A stretch of 64,000 nucleotides of DNA from Hallella seregens ATCC 51272 (lineage in GTDB: Bacteria; Bacteroidota; Bacteroidia; Bacteroidales; Bacteroidaceae), in assembly GCF_000518545.1 (NCBI RefSeq), contig NZ_JADU01000006.1, positions 102,606 to 166,605 of the forward strand, given 5' to 3'. Of this stretch, positions 42,502-51,136 are shown one piece after another. Positions within the stretch are counted from its first letter, which is position 1. Each line of letters opens with the position of its first letter. The notes under the pieces were generated by a model, which made no database searches, was not told the DNA's origin, and saw only the letters and a program-made list of their open reading frames with translations. Both the position numbers and the translations under genes were made by a program.

Positions 42502-44643
42502 TTAGAAGAAGAGGTAGCGGTTGTCTACGACGTTGGCTTTGATGTAGAGCTCGTTCATAAAGTTGGCCGCATACTGCATGGACTTCTGGCGAAGTTTCGT
42601 TTCCTGCTGCTTCTCGTCGAACTTAGCGGCGTTCCTCGAACGCTTCACCACCTGGAAGCGGTACACTCCGGCCAGTCCTTTCACAGGGTGGCTGCCGAAG
42701 GCTCCCTGCTTGGTGGCATAGACAGCACCGCTCAGAGCGGGCTCGCTGGCACCGGTGGACTGCACGAATACAGGGGCTGCGAAGGTCACCTGGTTCACCG
42801 TAGACACCATGGCTCCCTTGGCCTTGGCGGCGGCCATGCTGCCTGCACCCTTGGCCTTGGCCAAGAGTTGGTCGGCCTTTTTGTCGCGCATCACCTCCTG
42901 TCTGACCATTTCCTTGACCTGCGGATCGTCGAGGCCACGGTAGCCAATGGGGTGTATCTTGTCGCAGACGACGAGCAGCAGGTTGTTGCCGTTGTCGCCG
43001 CACTCGTACATTTGAGACACTGCACCCTCGTCGGCATCGAAGAGCCACTTCAGCGCGTCACGGGTGGAGCGAATGCCAGCAAGGTTATGCTGGGCGGTGG
43101 TCACGTCCTTGAGCTCCTGCACCCTGTAGCCGCTCTTCACGGCATTTCTCTCTATATCGGCCGCCGTCTGGTTGGCACTGACAAAGGAGCTGAACTTGTT
43201 GAAGGCTACGCTGCGCGTCTCGCGGGAGTAGTCGATGGGCTTCTTCACCACAGCCACGGTGTACTTGTCGATCATGTTGCGGCGGTCGAGCACCTGGATG
43301 ATGAGGTTGCCCTGCGTGAGCTGCACGTTCTTGGCCTGGCCGACGCCGAGCGTGAGCAGGTCGTTCAGGTAGCCCTTGGTCTCCTTGTCCATGGAGTTGG
43401 AGTATTCATACTGGCGTGTGGTGAGCCACTGCTCCTTGCCGTCCTGCCCGTATTTCTTGGCCAGCGTGGCAAAGTCGGCCCCAGCAGTCAGTGCAACATA
43501 CACGGAGTCGGCCCGCTGATGGGCCTCGTCGGGGGTGGCGCCGCCCACCTGAATGGCGCGGAACTGCACCGAGTCGGGCAGCTGCTGGCGTGCCACGAGC
43601 TTCACAATATTGAGTGTATTGTCCTGCATGTTCTCCACGGGGCCGAGCGTCTGGCCGACCGACATGGAGTCGAGCTTGGCGGCAACGTCGGTGGGCAGGG
43701 CCTCCTTGCCCACGGGTACGCCCAGCCAAGGCACCTCGGAAGTGCTCTTGCGCACCACGTCGGAGGGGTCGGCGGCGGCGGCCAGCTCCTTGGCATAGCC
43801 GTCGAACTGCTTGCGCAGGGCGGCGCGGTCGGCGGCCGAGGCGCTGATCTGCACGTCTACGTACTTGATGTCGCGGCTCTCCACATACTGCTGGAAGCGG
43901 CCCTTCATTTCATCGTACTTGGCTTTCAGGTCGGCGTCGGTCACCTGCACCTTGGCGTCCTGCACGCTGGCGTAGGACCAAGCGGCGAGCTGAATCTGGC
44001 TCTCCTGGCTCTCCTCGTCGAAGCTCATCTTGGCCTCCACGGGATTGGAAAGGAAGCAATGGGCCAGCAACCCGTTGTATTTCTGGATGAGCAACTGCTG
44101 GCGCAGCGACTTCTCCACGTATGCCCAGTACTTGTAGATGGCCTGCATCTGCTCCGACATCTGGGGGTTGGCGTTCTTTTGGCTCTTGTATTGGGCCAGG
44201 AATTGCTTGAGCTGGTTGGCGTCGAAGCGGCCCGTCTGGCGGTTGACAAAGGGGGTGGAGAGCAGCATCTGGTTGGTGCCCTCATTGAGTACGTTCTGCA
44301 TTTCGCCGTCGGTGACGGTCAGGCCGAGCTTGTCGCACTCGTTCTTGATGATCTGATACTGCACGTAGCTCTGCCACACCTGGTCGCGGAGCTGGTTCAG
44401 CTGGTCGTCGTTCATGTTCTCTTGGCCCATGAGCTTCATGGCCTCCTGGGCCTCGTCCACGAGCTTGGCGAACTCTTCGTAGCCAATTTTCTCACCTAAC
44501 ACTTCACCGATCTGCTGGCGCTGGTTGTTGCGAGACGACTCGCAAGAACGAAAGGCTTCCTCGGCGATAAAAGCAAACAGGCCCAGACCGATGATGACGA
44601 TCAGCGTGATGCCCCTGCTTCTGATTTTTCCTAATGCTGCCAT
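42502..44643 (-). CDS. PpiD/SurA-type periplasmic peptidyl-prolyl isomerase
   Basis: 713 residues. One N-terminal membrane anchor (RGITLIVIIGLGLFAFIAEEA), then a SurA-N-like chaperone domain (about 40-230, with EVLGEKIGYEEFAKLVDEAQ). Parvulin-type PPIase segments follow around 250-480 (FRAIQVGGATPDEAHQRADSV onward), and further repeat-like segments to the C-terminus. It is predicted to hold and fold outer-membrane proteins in the periplasm. It is preceded on the same strand by the CBS/CorC, LptC-like and outer-membrane protein genes, an envelope cluster recurring in Bacteroidales. A gap of 309 bases with its own promoter separates it from them. Confidence 0.88.
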   Translation of the reverse strand: MAALGKIRSRGITLIVIIGLGLFAFIAEEAFRSCESSRNNQRQQIGEVLGEKIGYEEFAKLVDEAQEAMKLMGQENMNDDQLNQLRDQVWQSYVQYQIIKNECDKLGLTVTDGEMQNVLNEGTNQMLLSTPFVNRQTGRFDANQLKQFLAQYKSQKNANPQMSEQMQAIYKYWAYVEKSLRQQLLIQKYNGLLAHCFLSNPVEAKMSFDEESQESQIQLAAWSYASVQDAKVQVTDADLKAKYDEMKGRFQQYVESRDIKYVDVQISASAADRAALRKQFDGYAKELAAAADPSDVVRKSTSEVPWLGVPVGKEALPTDVAAKLDSMSVGQTLGPVENMQDNTLNIVKLVARQQLPDSVQFRAIQVGGATPDEAHQRADSVYVALTAGADFATLAKKYGQDGKEQWLTTRQYEYSNSMDKETKGYLNDLLTLGVGQAKNVQLTQGNLIIQVLDRRNMIDKYTVAVVKKPIDYSRETRSVAFNKFSSFVSANQTAADIERNAVKSGYRVQELKDVTTAQHNLAGIRSTRDALKWLFDADEGAVSQMYECGDNGNNLLLVVCDKIHPIGYRGLDDPQVKEMVRQEVMRDKKADQLLAKAKGAGSMAAAKAKGAMVSTVNQVTFAAPVFVQSTGASEPALSGAVYATKQGAFGSHPVKGLAGVYRFQVVKRSRNAAKFDEKQQETKLRQKSMQYAANFMNELYIKANVVDNRYLFF

Positions 44644-44717
44644 TTGTTTTAAATGATTTTATTTTATTGTTTTATTCTTGCTCCGGGTTTAAGAGGCTTG
44701 AGCCTACAAAAGGCGTA

Positions 44718-44725
44718 CAAATTTA
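44718..44725 (-). promoter_or_regulatory. -7 element of the PpiD-like gene
   Basis: On the minus strand TAAATTTG, matching TAnnTTTG; the leader to the ATG at 44643 is about 70 bases. Confidence 0.6.
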
Positions 44726-44788
44726 CGAAATATCCGTCAAATCAAGGCACGTTTCCCCAAGAAAATGCGCACCGTGCACACAATATGC

Positions 44789-44923
44789 CCCCGCGGCAAC
44801 GCCGCAGGGGCAAAATCGCTGTGCTGTAAACGCCCTGCGATTGCACCGCAGACGCCGCGCAAACACGCCGCAGACGCCGCGCGATTGCACCGTCGTCGCG
44901 GCGCGGTTACGGTGCCGTCGCGG
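44789..44923. repeat. 22-bp periodic array with adjoining hairpin
   Basis: Clear 22-base units start at 44814, 44836, 44858, 44880 and 44902. They match the arrays elsewhere in inverted orientation (CGCGATTGCACCGTCGTCGCGG at 44880, minus its last two bases, is the complement of the forward consensus). Just before them GCCCCCGCGGC-AAC-GCCGCAGGGGC forms a hairpin with one mismatch. The array fills the gap between the CBS/CorC gene end and the PpiD-like promoter. Confidence 0.82.
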
Positions 44924-44952
44924 AGGGGCCGTGCCGCCGTCGCCGGGCGGGC

Positions 44953-46230
44953 CTACCGCACCGCGTCCACGCGGAGCCGCACGAGCTCTATCTTGGTCAT
45001 GGTGTTCTTGATGATTTTGAAGACGAAACGGCCCACGCGCACCTCTTCGTTGAGCTTGGGAAAGCTCTGGTATTCGTGCAGGATGAGCCCGCCGAGCGTC
45101 ATGTATTCGTCGCTCTCGGGCAGGTCGAGGCCGAACATTTCGTTCACCTTGTCTATCTCGAGCCGGGCCGAGAGGATGTAGTCGCCGTTCTCGGTCTGTC
45201 GTGCCGTGTAGTTCTCGGTGTCGTGCTCGTCCTGGATGTCGCCGAAGATTTCCTCCACAATGTCCTCCAGAGCCACCAGCCCGCTGGTGCCGCCGAACTC
45301 GTCGACCACCACGCCGAGGCTCTTTTTCTGCTGCAAAAAAGTGCGCATGAGCTTCTGCGCGGCCATGGTCTCGGGCACGAAAGGCAGCGTGCGCACGTGG
45401 TCTTGCCAGCGCACGGGCCGCCGAAACATCTCGTGGCTGTGGATATAGCCCACGATATGGTCGATGTCTTCCTTATAGACAATGATTTTGGAGTTGCCGC
45501 TCTCCACGAACATCTGCATGAGTTGCTCGAGCGTACAGTCGTCCATGTCTACGGCATGTATCTCGGTGCGCGGTATCATGCAGTCGCGCACACGGATGTC
45601 AGGGAACTCGAGGGCGTTCTGGAATATCTTCACTTCGTCGTCGATGGTCTCCTCGTCGGGCGCGTTGTCGATGGACGACTGCACCAGATAGTCCAGGTCT
45701 ACCTTGGTGAATCCCTCCCCGTCGGAGTCGTAGTCGAGGCGGATGCCCGCCACGCGCAGCAGCCCGCGGGCCATGGCTGTGGCTACCTTGCTGACGGGCC
45801 ACAGCACGATGTAGAACCCGAAAGCCACGGGGGCAAAGAGGGTGAGCAGCGTGTTGGGATTGCTCTTGAAGAAGGTTTTGGGCAGAAATTCGCCCGTGAA
45901 GAGCACCACAAGCGTGGAGAGCACGGTGTCGAGGGTGAGCTGAACGCCGGGTTCCATGCCCGCGAAGAGCGTGCTGTCGAAGAGCCGGGCAAAGAGAATG
46001 CCATACACCACGAGCACGATATTGTTGCCCACAAGCATGGTCGAAACGAAGCCGTTGGCGTGGCGATAGAAGAACGATATGGCTTTCTGCGCGAGCCCGT
46101 TCTTCTCTCTGTCCATCTCGACGAGCATGCGGTTGCTGGACACAAAGGCTATCTCCATGCCCGAGAAAAAGGCGCTGAGCACCATCGCCAGGGCGATGTT
46201 GGCAATGAGAGTAAGGTTTGGTTGTTCCAC
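44953..46230 (-). CDS. CNNM/CBS/CorC-type membrane protein (hemolysin family)
   Basis: 425 residues. A DUF21/CNNM membrane domain with about four helices (1-195, VLSAFFSGMEIAFVSSNRM at the start) is followed by a CBS pair (about 205-330, RVRDCMIPRTEIHAVDMDD and GVVVDEFGGTSGLVALEDIVEEIFGDI). A CorC/HlyC transporter-associated domain completes it (about 345-425). Relatives take part in magnesium or cobalt efflux; the hemolysin label is historical. It lies 11 bases after the LptC-like gene in a leftward envelope cluster. Confidence 0.92.
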   Translation of the reverse strand: MEQPNLTLIANIALAMVLSAFFSGMEIAFVSSNRMLVEMDREKNGLAQKAISFFYRHANGFVSTMLVGNNIVLVVYGILFARLFDSTLFAGMEPGVQLTLDTVLSTLVVLFTGEFLPKTFFKSNPNTLLTLFAPVAFGFYIVLWPVSKVATAMARGLLRVAGIRLDYDSDGEGFTKVDLDYLVQSSIDNAPDEETIDDEVKIFQNALEFPDIRVRDCMIPRTEIHAVDMDDCTLEQLMQMFVESGNSKIIVYKEDIDHIVGYIHSHEMFRRPVRWQDHVRTLPFVPETMAAQKLMRTFLQQKKSLGVVVDEFGGTSGLVALEDIVEEIFGDIQDEHDTENYTARQTENGDYILSARLEIDKVNEMFGLDLPESDEYMTLGGLILHEYQSFPKLNEEVRVGRFVFKIIKNTMTKIELVRLRVDAVR

Positions 46231-46241
46231 GTCTGAAGCGT

Positions 46242-46925
46242 TTAGGGATTACCGGTGTTGCGCATGGGCACCGCCTGCCGGCGGCGGCTCATCTGCAGGC
46301 TGTCCTGCACCGCGCGGGCCGAATCGGTCGACGAGCCCGTGCCGTCCACGTCGCCGCGCTCGAAAGAGCCGCGCGAGTTGGACACGTAGTAGCGCGTCAT
46401 CTTCTCGTCGGAGCGGAAGTAGGTGCCCTGCAGCGTGCGCTCGGGGGTGACGAGGCGGGAGAAAACGTAGGAGTAGAGCTCGTGGCGGTTCTCGTCCCAG
46501 AAGAGTTGCTCGCTGGCAAAACGCAGTCCGTCCTTGGTGAGCACGCGCACGCGCGAGCGCAATTCCCACAGGTGCAGCTGGTCGTAATAGTAGGCTGTGT
46601 CGCACTGCACGTAGGACTGGACGTGGAATTTGTCGTCGAACTGTTCCAGAAAGAGGCCCTTGTCGAAAGTCCAGCGCGAGGGATTCTTCGCCTGGTTCAC
46701 CTCCCACCGCTCGGTCACGATGCGGTATTTGATGACGCCCGAGTCGGAGATGAGGGTGTTCACGCCCCACGTGGTCATCACGGCCACCGAGTCGCGGCTG
46801 TGTATGGCGCCGGCCGTGTGCTCCTTTTGCTCCTCACAACCGAAGAGCACGAGCGCGGCGGCCAGCAGGCTCGGCATGTAGTTCTTGGCTTTCAAACCCC
46901 GTGCAGCGATTACTCCACTTTCCAT
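46242..46925 (-). CDS. lptC: LptC-like lipopolysaccharide export lipoprotein
   Basis: 227 residues from the start chosen at 46925 (MESGVIAARGLKAKNYMPSLL), which gives basic residues before the hydrophobic run and a lipobox LFGC. A start at the internal Met (46877) would leave no charged n-region. The body is the LptC beta-jellyroll: SGVIKYRIVTERWEVNQ, FHVQSYVQCDTAYYYD and ELRSRVRVLTKDGLRF. It bridges inner-membrane LptBFG to the periplasmic LPS path. The start overlaps the upstream outer-membrane protein gene by 16 bases. Confidence 0.82.
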   Translation of the reverse strand: MESGVIAARGLKAKNYMPSLLAAALVLFGCEEQKEHTAGAIHSRDSVAVMTTWGVNTLISDSGVIKYRIVTERWEVNQAKNPSRWTFDKGLFLEQFDDKFHVQSYVQCDTAYYYDQLHLWELRSRVRVLTKDGLRFASEQLFWDENRHELYSYVFSRLVTPERTLQGTYFRSDEKMTRYYVSNSRGSFERGDVDGTGSSTDSARAVQDSLQMSRRRQAVPMRNTGNP

Positions 46926-48223
46926 TTGGCAAACCAACGCTCGTTGAACGTGATGCCGATGTTGAGGCGGAAGCTGTTCTCCGTGATGTAGTTGCGGGCC
47001 GACTGGCGCACCCATTGCACGCCGACGTTCAGCTGCGAGCGGTTGTTGTAGCCGTTGATGATGGGAATGCCGAAGCCCAGACTGGCGCTGAGCTCCTTGG
47101 GGCCGTCCTGCCCGTTGATATAATAATAAGGTGTGGCATAGGCCACGCCGGCCCTGTAGTGCACGCGGCGCATCAGCCTCCGGCTCTGCCCCTGGGGGCA
47201 GAAGTCGGCTCCCGCGGTGAGCTTGTGGCGGTCGCTGTAGTAGCCCGGGCGCATGCTGTAGGTGACTTTCTGGCCGGCGTCGCTCGCCTGGTAGACAGGC
47301 ATCTCCACGCTGCCCCACTTCTGCAGCGTGTAGTCCACGCCCAGTTTCAGGCTGTTGTCGTGGTTCAGCATCAGGCCCACGCCCAGCGTTCGCGGAATCT
47401 CGAGCTGCAGTTTGCCGCCGTTCGAGCCGTTGAAAGTGGCGGTATCGGCCACTTTAGTCTGGGCGTTGGTCGAGATGATCTCGAGCTTCGGGTCGCCGCC
47501 AATCTTGCGGCCCAGGCCGTAGGTCACGCCCAGCGTCAGCTCGTCTTTCTTCGTCAGGCGGGCCGTGTACTGTGCGCCGAAGTCTATTTTGAAATTCCTC
47601 ACGTCGGCCGTGTATCGCTTTGTCAGGGTGTTGGCATAGCTGTCGCTGTAGCTGTTGGCCACGGTGCGCGTGTATTCGCCGTAGATATAGCTGCCGTTCA
47701 CGCCGACGGCAAGCCCTCGCAGGGGCTCCCAGCCCACGCCGAGGTAGATCTGGTGTAGCCCGCCCGTGCCGCTGTAAGTGTTGGTGGCCACGGTGGTGCC
47801 GCTGCCGCCCACCCGCTGCGAACTGGAGTAGGAGTAGCCGATGTTGGTGTAGGGCAGCACGCCGAAGCTCACGCCCACGTGGCGCAACGCCCGGAACCCG
47901 GCCATGACATACTCAAAACTGGAGCTGTTGGCGTTCAGCCGGTTGCCCCCCTCCTTGAAGTTGGTCACCTGGCCTGACACACCTGCATCGAAGATGAACG
48001 AGAGACTGTCGAGCGAGGAATAGGAGGCGGGGTTCAGATAGTTCACCTGATTGTGCTCGTGAAAGCCGAGGCTGAGGCCGTTCATGCCGCGGCTGAAACC
48101 CGAAGACTGGTCTGAAAGAATGCCCAGACCATACTGGCTGTAAGGGGAATTGGTGCTGCTCTGGGCCAGGGCAGCCTGTACAGAGACTGCTATCACGATG
48201 GCAGTTGCGAGGTATCTCTTCAT
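46910..48223 (-). CDS. Outer-membrane beta-barrel protein
   Basis: 437 residues with a signal peptide (ending VQAALAQ). The mature chain starts SSTNSPYSQYGLGILSDQSSGFSRGMNGLSLG and then alternates amphipathic strands to the C-terminus, resembling FadL/PorV-like barrels. In many Bacteroidales a protein of this kind is encoded beside the LptC and PpiD-like genes, as here, but its cargo is not known. Its promoter, TACTTTTG on the minus strand at 48291-48298, is back to back with that of the DUF4105 gene. Confidence 0.85.
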   Translation of the reverse strand: MKRYLATAIVIAVSVQAALAQSSTNSPYSQYGLGILSDQSSGFSRGMNGLSLGFHEHNQVNYLNPASYSSLDSLSFIFDAGVSGQVTNFKEGGNRLNANSSSFEYVMAGFRALRHVGVSFGVLPYTNIGYSYSSSQRVGGSGTTVATNTYSGTGGLHQIYLGVGWEPLRGLAVGVNGSYIYGEYTRTVANSYSDSYANTLTKRYTADVRNFKIDFGAQYTARLTKKDELTLGVTYGLGRKIGGDPKLEIISTNAQTKVADTATFNGSNGGKLQLEIPRTLGVGLMLNHDNSLKLGVDYTLQKWGSVEMPVYQASDAGQKVTYSMRPGYYSDRHKLTAGADFCPQGQSRRLMRRVHYRAGVAYATPYYYINGQDGPKELSASLGFGIPIINGYNNRSQLNVGVQWVRQSARNYITENSFRLNIGITFNERWFAKWKVE

Positions 48224-48290
48224 GTTCTGAATGTTTCGTTGCGCCGGGCCGGAAGCGAAAAACGCCAGCCCGTGTTGAAATAGCCAACTG

Positions 48291-48298
48291 CAAAAGTA
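48291..48298 (-). promoter_or_regulatory. -7 element of the outer-membrane protein cluster
   Basis: Minus-strand TACTTTTG matches TAnnTTTG; a TTTG on the same strand (complement of 48315-48318) lies 16 bases upstream, slightly closer than usual. Confidence 0.62.
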
Positions 48299-48343
48299 TT
48301 GAAAAAAAACGGAACAAAAGCACGTTAACCGGAAATAATAAGG

Positions 48344-48351
48344 TATTTTTG
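48344..48351 (+). promoter_or_regulatory. -7 element abutting a GTG start
   Basis: TATTTTTG matches TAnnTTTG and ends four bases before the GTG at 48356, predicting a leaderless transcript. No TTTG element is evident upstream. Confidence 0.6.
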
Positions 48352-48355
48352 CATC

Positions 48356-49570
48356 GTGAAACGTTTGGATAGTCTTTTAAGAATACTTTTTCTGGCGGTT
48401 TTTGTTTTCTTAACACCGGGTGCACGGGCCACCGGCGACGGCAGCCGCGACCACGGAATGGACAGCGTGGAAATCAGTCTGCTCACTTGTTCGCCGGGCA
48501 ACGAGGTGTGGAGCCTCTACGGCCACACGGCCATACGGCTGCGCGACCCCGCCCGCCAGCAGGACTTGGCCGTCAACTACGGCATGTTCAGCTTCGGGCA
48601 GAAGTATTTTGCACTGCGCTTTGTCTTTGGCCTCACCGACTATGAGATGGGCATCCAGCCGTTCCCCATGTTCCTCATGGAGTATGCCCGCAACGGCCGC
48701 GGTGTGGTGCAGCAGACGCTCCGCCTCTCGCCCGGCGAGAAAGCAGCCATCCTCCAGGCCGTCTACGAGAACTACTTGCCGGCCAACCGCACGTACCGCT
48801 ACAACTATTTCTACGACAACTGCACCACGAGGGCCCGCGACATACTCGTCGGCCATCTGGACGGGCGCGTGGCTTATGCCGTCGATCCGGCTGTCACCAC
48901 CTCCTACCGCGACATGATTCACCAGTGGAACGCTGGGCATCGCTGGGCCCGATTCGGCAACGACCTGCTGCTGGGCATGCGCGCCGACGCACCCACCGAC
49001 TATGTGCAGCAGCAGTTTCTGCCCGACTCGCTGCGGCACGACTTCGCCCGGGCCACCGTCATCGACGCCACGGGCCGCCGCCATCCGCTGGTCGATTCCA
49101 CCGTCGTCCTGCTGCGGCCCAACGCCGCCAATGCCCCGTCGGCGGATTCCGGGCTGTGGGACAGCCTCACGCCGCGCCTGCTTTTTGCCGCCCTTTTCGT
49201 GCTCGCGGCCCTCGTCACGCTGTACGAGCTGCGCCGCGGCAAGGCTTTTTGGCTGGTCGATGTGGTGCTCTTCACTCTCGACGGGCTGGCCGGCCTCGTG
49301 TTGCTGGCCATGGTTTTCTCGCAGCATCCCACGGTGAGTTTCAACTTGCAGATCCTGCTGCTCAACCCCATCGCCCTCGCTTTGGTCTATCCTCTTGCCG
49401 CCCGCACCCTCCGCGGCCGCTTCCACCGCGGCTGGGACGTGCTCTCGGCATGCCTCCTGCTGTTCCTCGCGGGTGGCTTTTTTCAGGACTATGCCGAGGG
49501 CGCCGTCTTTTTGGCACTGTGTTTGCTCTGCAGAACCACGAGCAAACGATTCATATACAAGCAGCAATAG
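48356..49570 (+). CDS. DUF4105 membrane protein
   Basis: 404 residues from a GTG start; the first residues (KRLDSLLRILFLAVFVFLTPGARA) form a signal peptide, which fixes the start. Residues about 35-165 are the DUF4105 domain, a permuted papain-like fold, with the conserved His in YGHTAIRLRD and Cys in YNYFYDNCTTRARD. The last third has about four membrane helices. The family includes proteins annotated as LPS or lipoprotein processing, but the reaction is not established. The next gene starts three bases after its stop. Confidence 0.85.
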   Translation: MKRLDSLLRILFLAVFVFLTPGARATGDGSRDHGMDSVEISLLTCSPGNEVWSLYGHTAIRLRDPARQQDLAVNYGMFSFGQKYFALRFVFGLTDYEMGIQPFPMFLMEYARNGRGVVQQTLRLSPGEKAAILQAVYENYLPANRTYRYNYFYDNCTTRARDILVGHLDGRVAYAVDPAVTTSYRDMIHQWNAGHRWARFGNDLLLGMRADAPTDYVQQQFLPDSLRHDFARATVIDATGRRHPLVDSTVVLLRPNAANAPSADSGLWDSLTPRLLFAALFVLAALVTLYELRRGKAFWLVDVVLFTLDGLAGLVLLAMVFSQHPTVSFNLQILLLNPIALALVYPLAARTLRGRFHRGWDVLSACLLLFLAGGFFQDYAEGAVFLALCLLCRTTSKRFIYKQQ

Positions 49571-49573
49571 CCC

Positions 49574-50968
49574 ATGAGATACCTGGCCTTTATACTGGCG
49601 GCCCTCACGTCGGCCGAGATGCAAGCCTACCAGCTGGCACCGCGGCTGGTGGTCAGCGTCACCATCGACCAGCTGCGCTCTGACTACATGGAGGCCTTTG
49701 CCCCGCTCTGTCATGCGGACGGTTTCCGCCGTTTGCTGCGCGACGGCATGGTCTACGACAATGCCAGCTATCCCTTTTCGCCGGTCGATCGTGCGTCGGC
49801 CACGGCCACCCTCTCCACCGGCGCCACGCCCTACTACAACGGAATCATCGCTTCGCGCTGGCTCGACCGCCAGACTTTGCAGCCCGTGAGCTGCGTGGAC
49901 GACGCCCGGCACACGGCTTCTCCGGCCCGTCTGGAGACCTCTACCGTGGGCGACGAACTGAAAGTCAGCTCTGCCGGACGCGCGCTGGTCTATGCCTTTG
50001 CGGCCGACAGCGAGTCGGCCATTCTGTCAGTCGGCCATGCCGCAGACGGTGCTTTCTGGCTCGATAAGGCCGGACACTGGCAGACTTCTTCCTATTATGC
50101 CCCCGCCCCTGCGTGGCTCAGGGCCGAGCCCGCCGCCAGGAACGCCCACGGCGCACCGGCCAGCAACGACGACGTGGTGACGGCATCGCTCAGCGCACTC
50201 GCCGCCACACCCCTCGGGCAGGACGACAACACCGACCTGATTTGCCTCACGCTCTCGGCCGGCAAGGCCGACGGCAAGCCCGTGCGGCAGTGGCAGGACG
50301 AGATGGAGAGCGTCTACCTGCAGCTCGACAACACGCTGCAACGCCTCATCAGCGGCGTCGGACAGCGCGTCCCACTCGACCGCGTGCTCTTCGTTGTCAC
50401 CTCCACCGGCTACACCGAAGAGTCTGCAACCGACCCCGGCAAGTACCGCATCCCCACCGGAACGTTCTATATCAACCGCACGGCCAACCTGCTCAACATC
50501 TACCTCGGGGCCGTCTACGGCCAGGGACGGTACGTGGAACAGACCTTCGGCAACCAGATGTACCTGAACCACAAGCTCATCGAGCAGAAGCGTATCGGCA
50601 TGACCGACATCCTCGGGCGCAGCCAGGAGTTTCTCGTTCAGAACGCGGGCGTGGCCGATGTATATACCAGCGTGCGCCTGTTGGACGGGGGTTCCGACAT
50701 CCTGAAATACCGCAACGGTTTCCGTCCCACGCTCAGCGGCGACATCGCCATCGAGGTGGCGCCGGGCTGGAAACTGCTCAACGAAGACACCCAACAGACT
50801 TATACCAGCCGGGCCGGCTTCATGCCGTTCCCCATTATCTTCATGGGCCCGGGCGCACAGCCCGGCCATGTCGCCACGCCCGTCACCGTAGACCGCATTG
50901 CGCCCACGGTGGCCAAGGCCATTCGCATCCGCGCTCCCAACGCCTGCAACGCCGCTCCGCTGTTCTGA
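49574..50968 (+). CDS. Alkaline-phosphatase-superfamily protein, probably catalytically inactive
   Basis: 464 residues with a signal peptide. The fold is that of PafA-like phosphatases and nucleotide pyrophosphatases: LVVSVTIDQLRSDYMEAF, with the first metal-ligand Asp, and LSTGATPYYNGIIASRWLDR. Other active-site parts look lost. The nucleophile segment reads SPVDRASATATLSTG with no TxPGH. The DxxxH ligand pair position reads LSAGKADG, and the DHG position reads VVTSTGYTEE. It may therefore be a pseudoenzyme with a structural or binding role in the envelope. It lies between the DUF4105 gene and secA; the secA promoter is separate. Confidence 0.78.
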   Translation: MRYLAFILAALTSAEMQAYQLAPRLVVSVTIDQLRSDYMEAFAPLCHADGFRRLLRDGMVYDNASYPFSPVDRASATATLSTGATPYYNGIIASRWLDRQTLQPVSCVDDARHTASPARLETSTVGDELKVSSAGRALVYAFAADSESAILSVGHAADGAFWLDKAGHWQTSSYYAPAPAWLRAEPAARNAHGAPASNDDVVTASLSALAATPLGQDDNTDLICLTLSAGKADGKPVRQWQDEMESVYLQLDNTLQRLISGVGQRVPLDRVLFVVTSTGYTEESATDPGKYRIPTGTFYINRTANLLNIYLGAVYGQGRYVEQTFGNQMYLNHKLIEQKRIGMTDILGRSQEFLVQNAGVADVYTSVRLLDGGSDILKYRNGFRPTLSGDIAIEVAPGWKLLNEDTQQTYTSRAGFMPFPIIFMGPGAQPGHVATPVTVDRIAPTVAKAIRIRAPNACNAAPLF

Positions 50969-51090
50969 GCCGCGCTTGCGGCACGGCGGGCCGGGGAAAA
51001 CGGCCTGCATTTCCCCTTTTCAAGCCCTTTATACGCACACCGCAACGCGATGTGCCAATTCGTAGGCCGAATCACCTGCATTACGGATTC

Positions 51091-51109
51091 TTTTTCGTAA
51101 TTTTGCAGC
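51091..51109 (+). promoter_or_regulatory. Promoter of secA
   Basis: TTTTTCGTAATTTTGCAGC holds TAATTTTG at 51098-51105, about 32 bases before the ATG. The 19 bases are identical to those at the rplU promoter, and a TGCATnnCGG word precedes both. Confidence 0.65.
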
Positions 51110-51136
51110 ATTCAACAGCATAAAATCAATTTAGAT

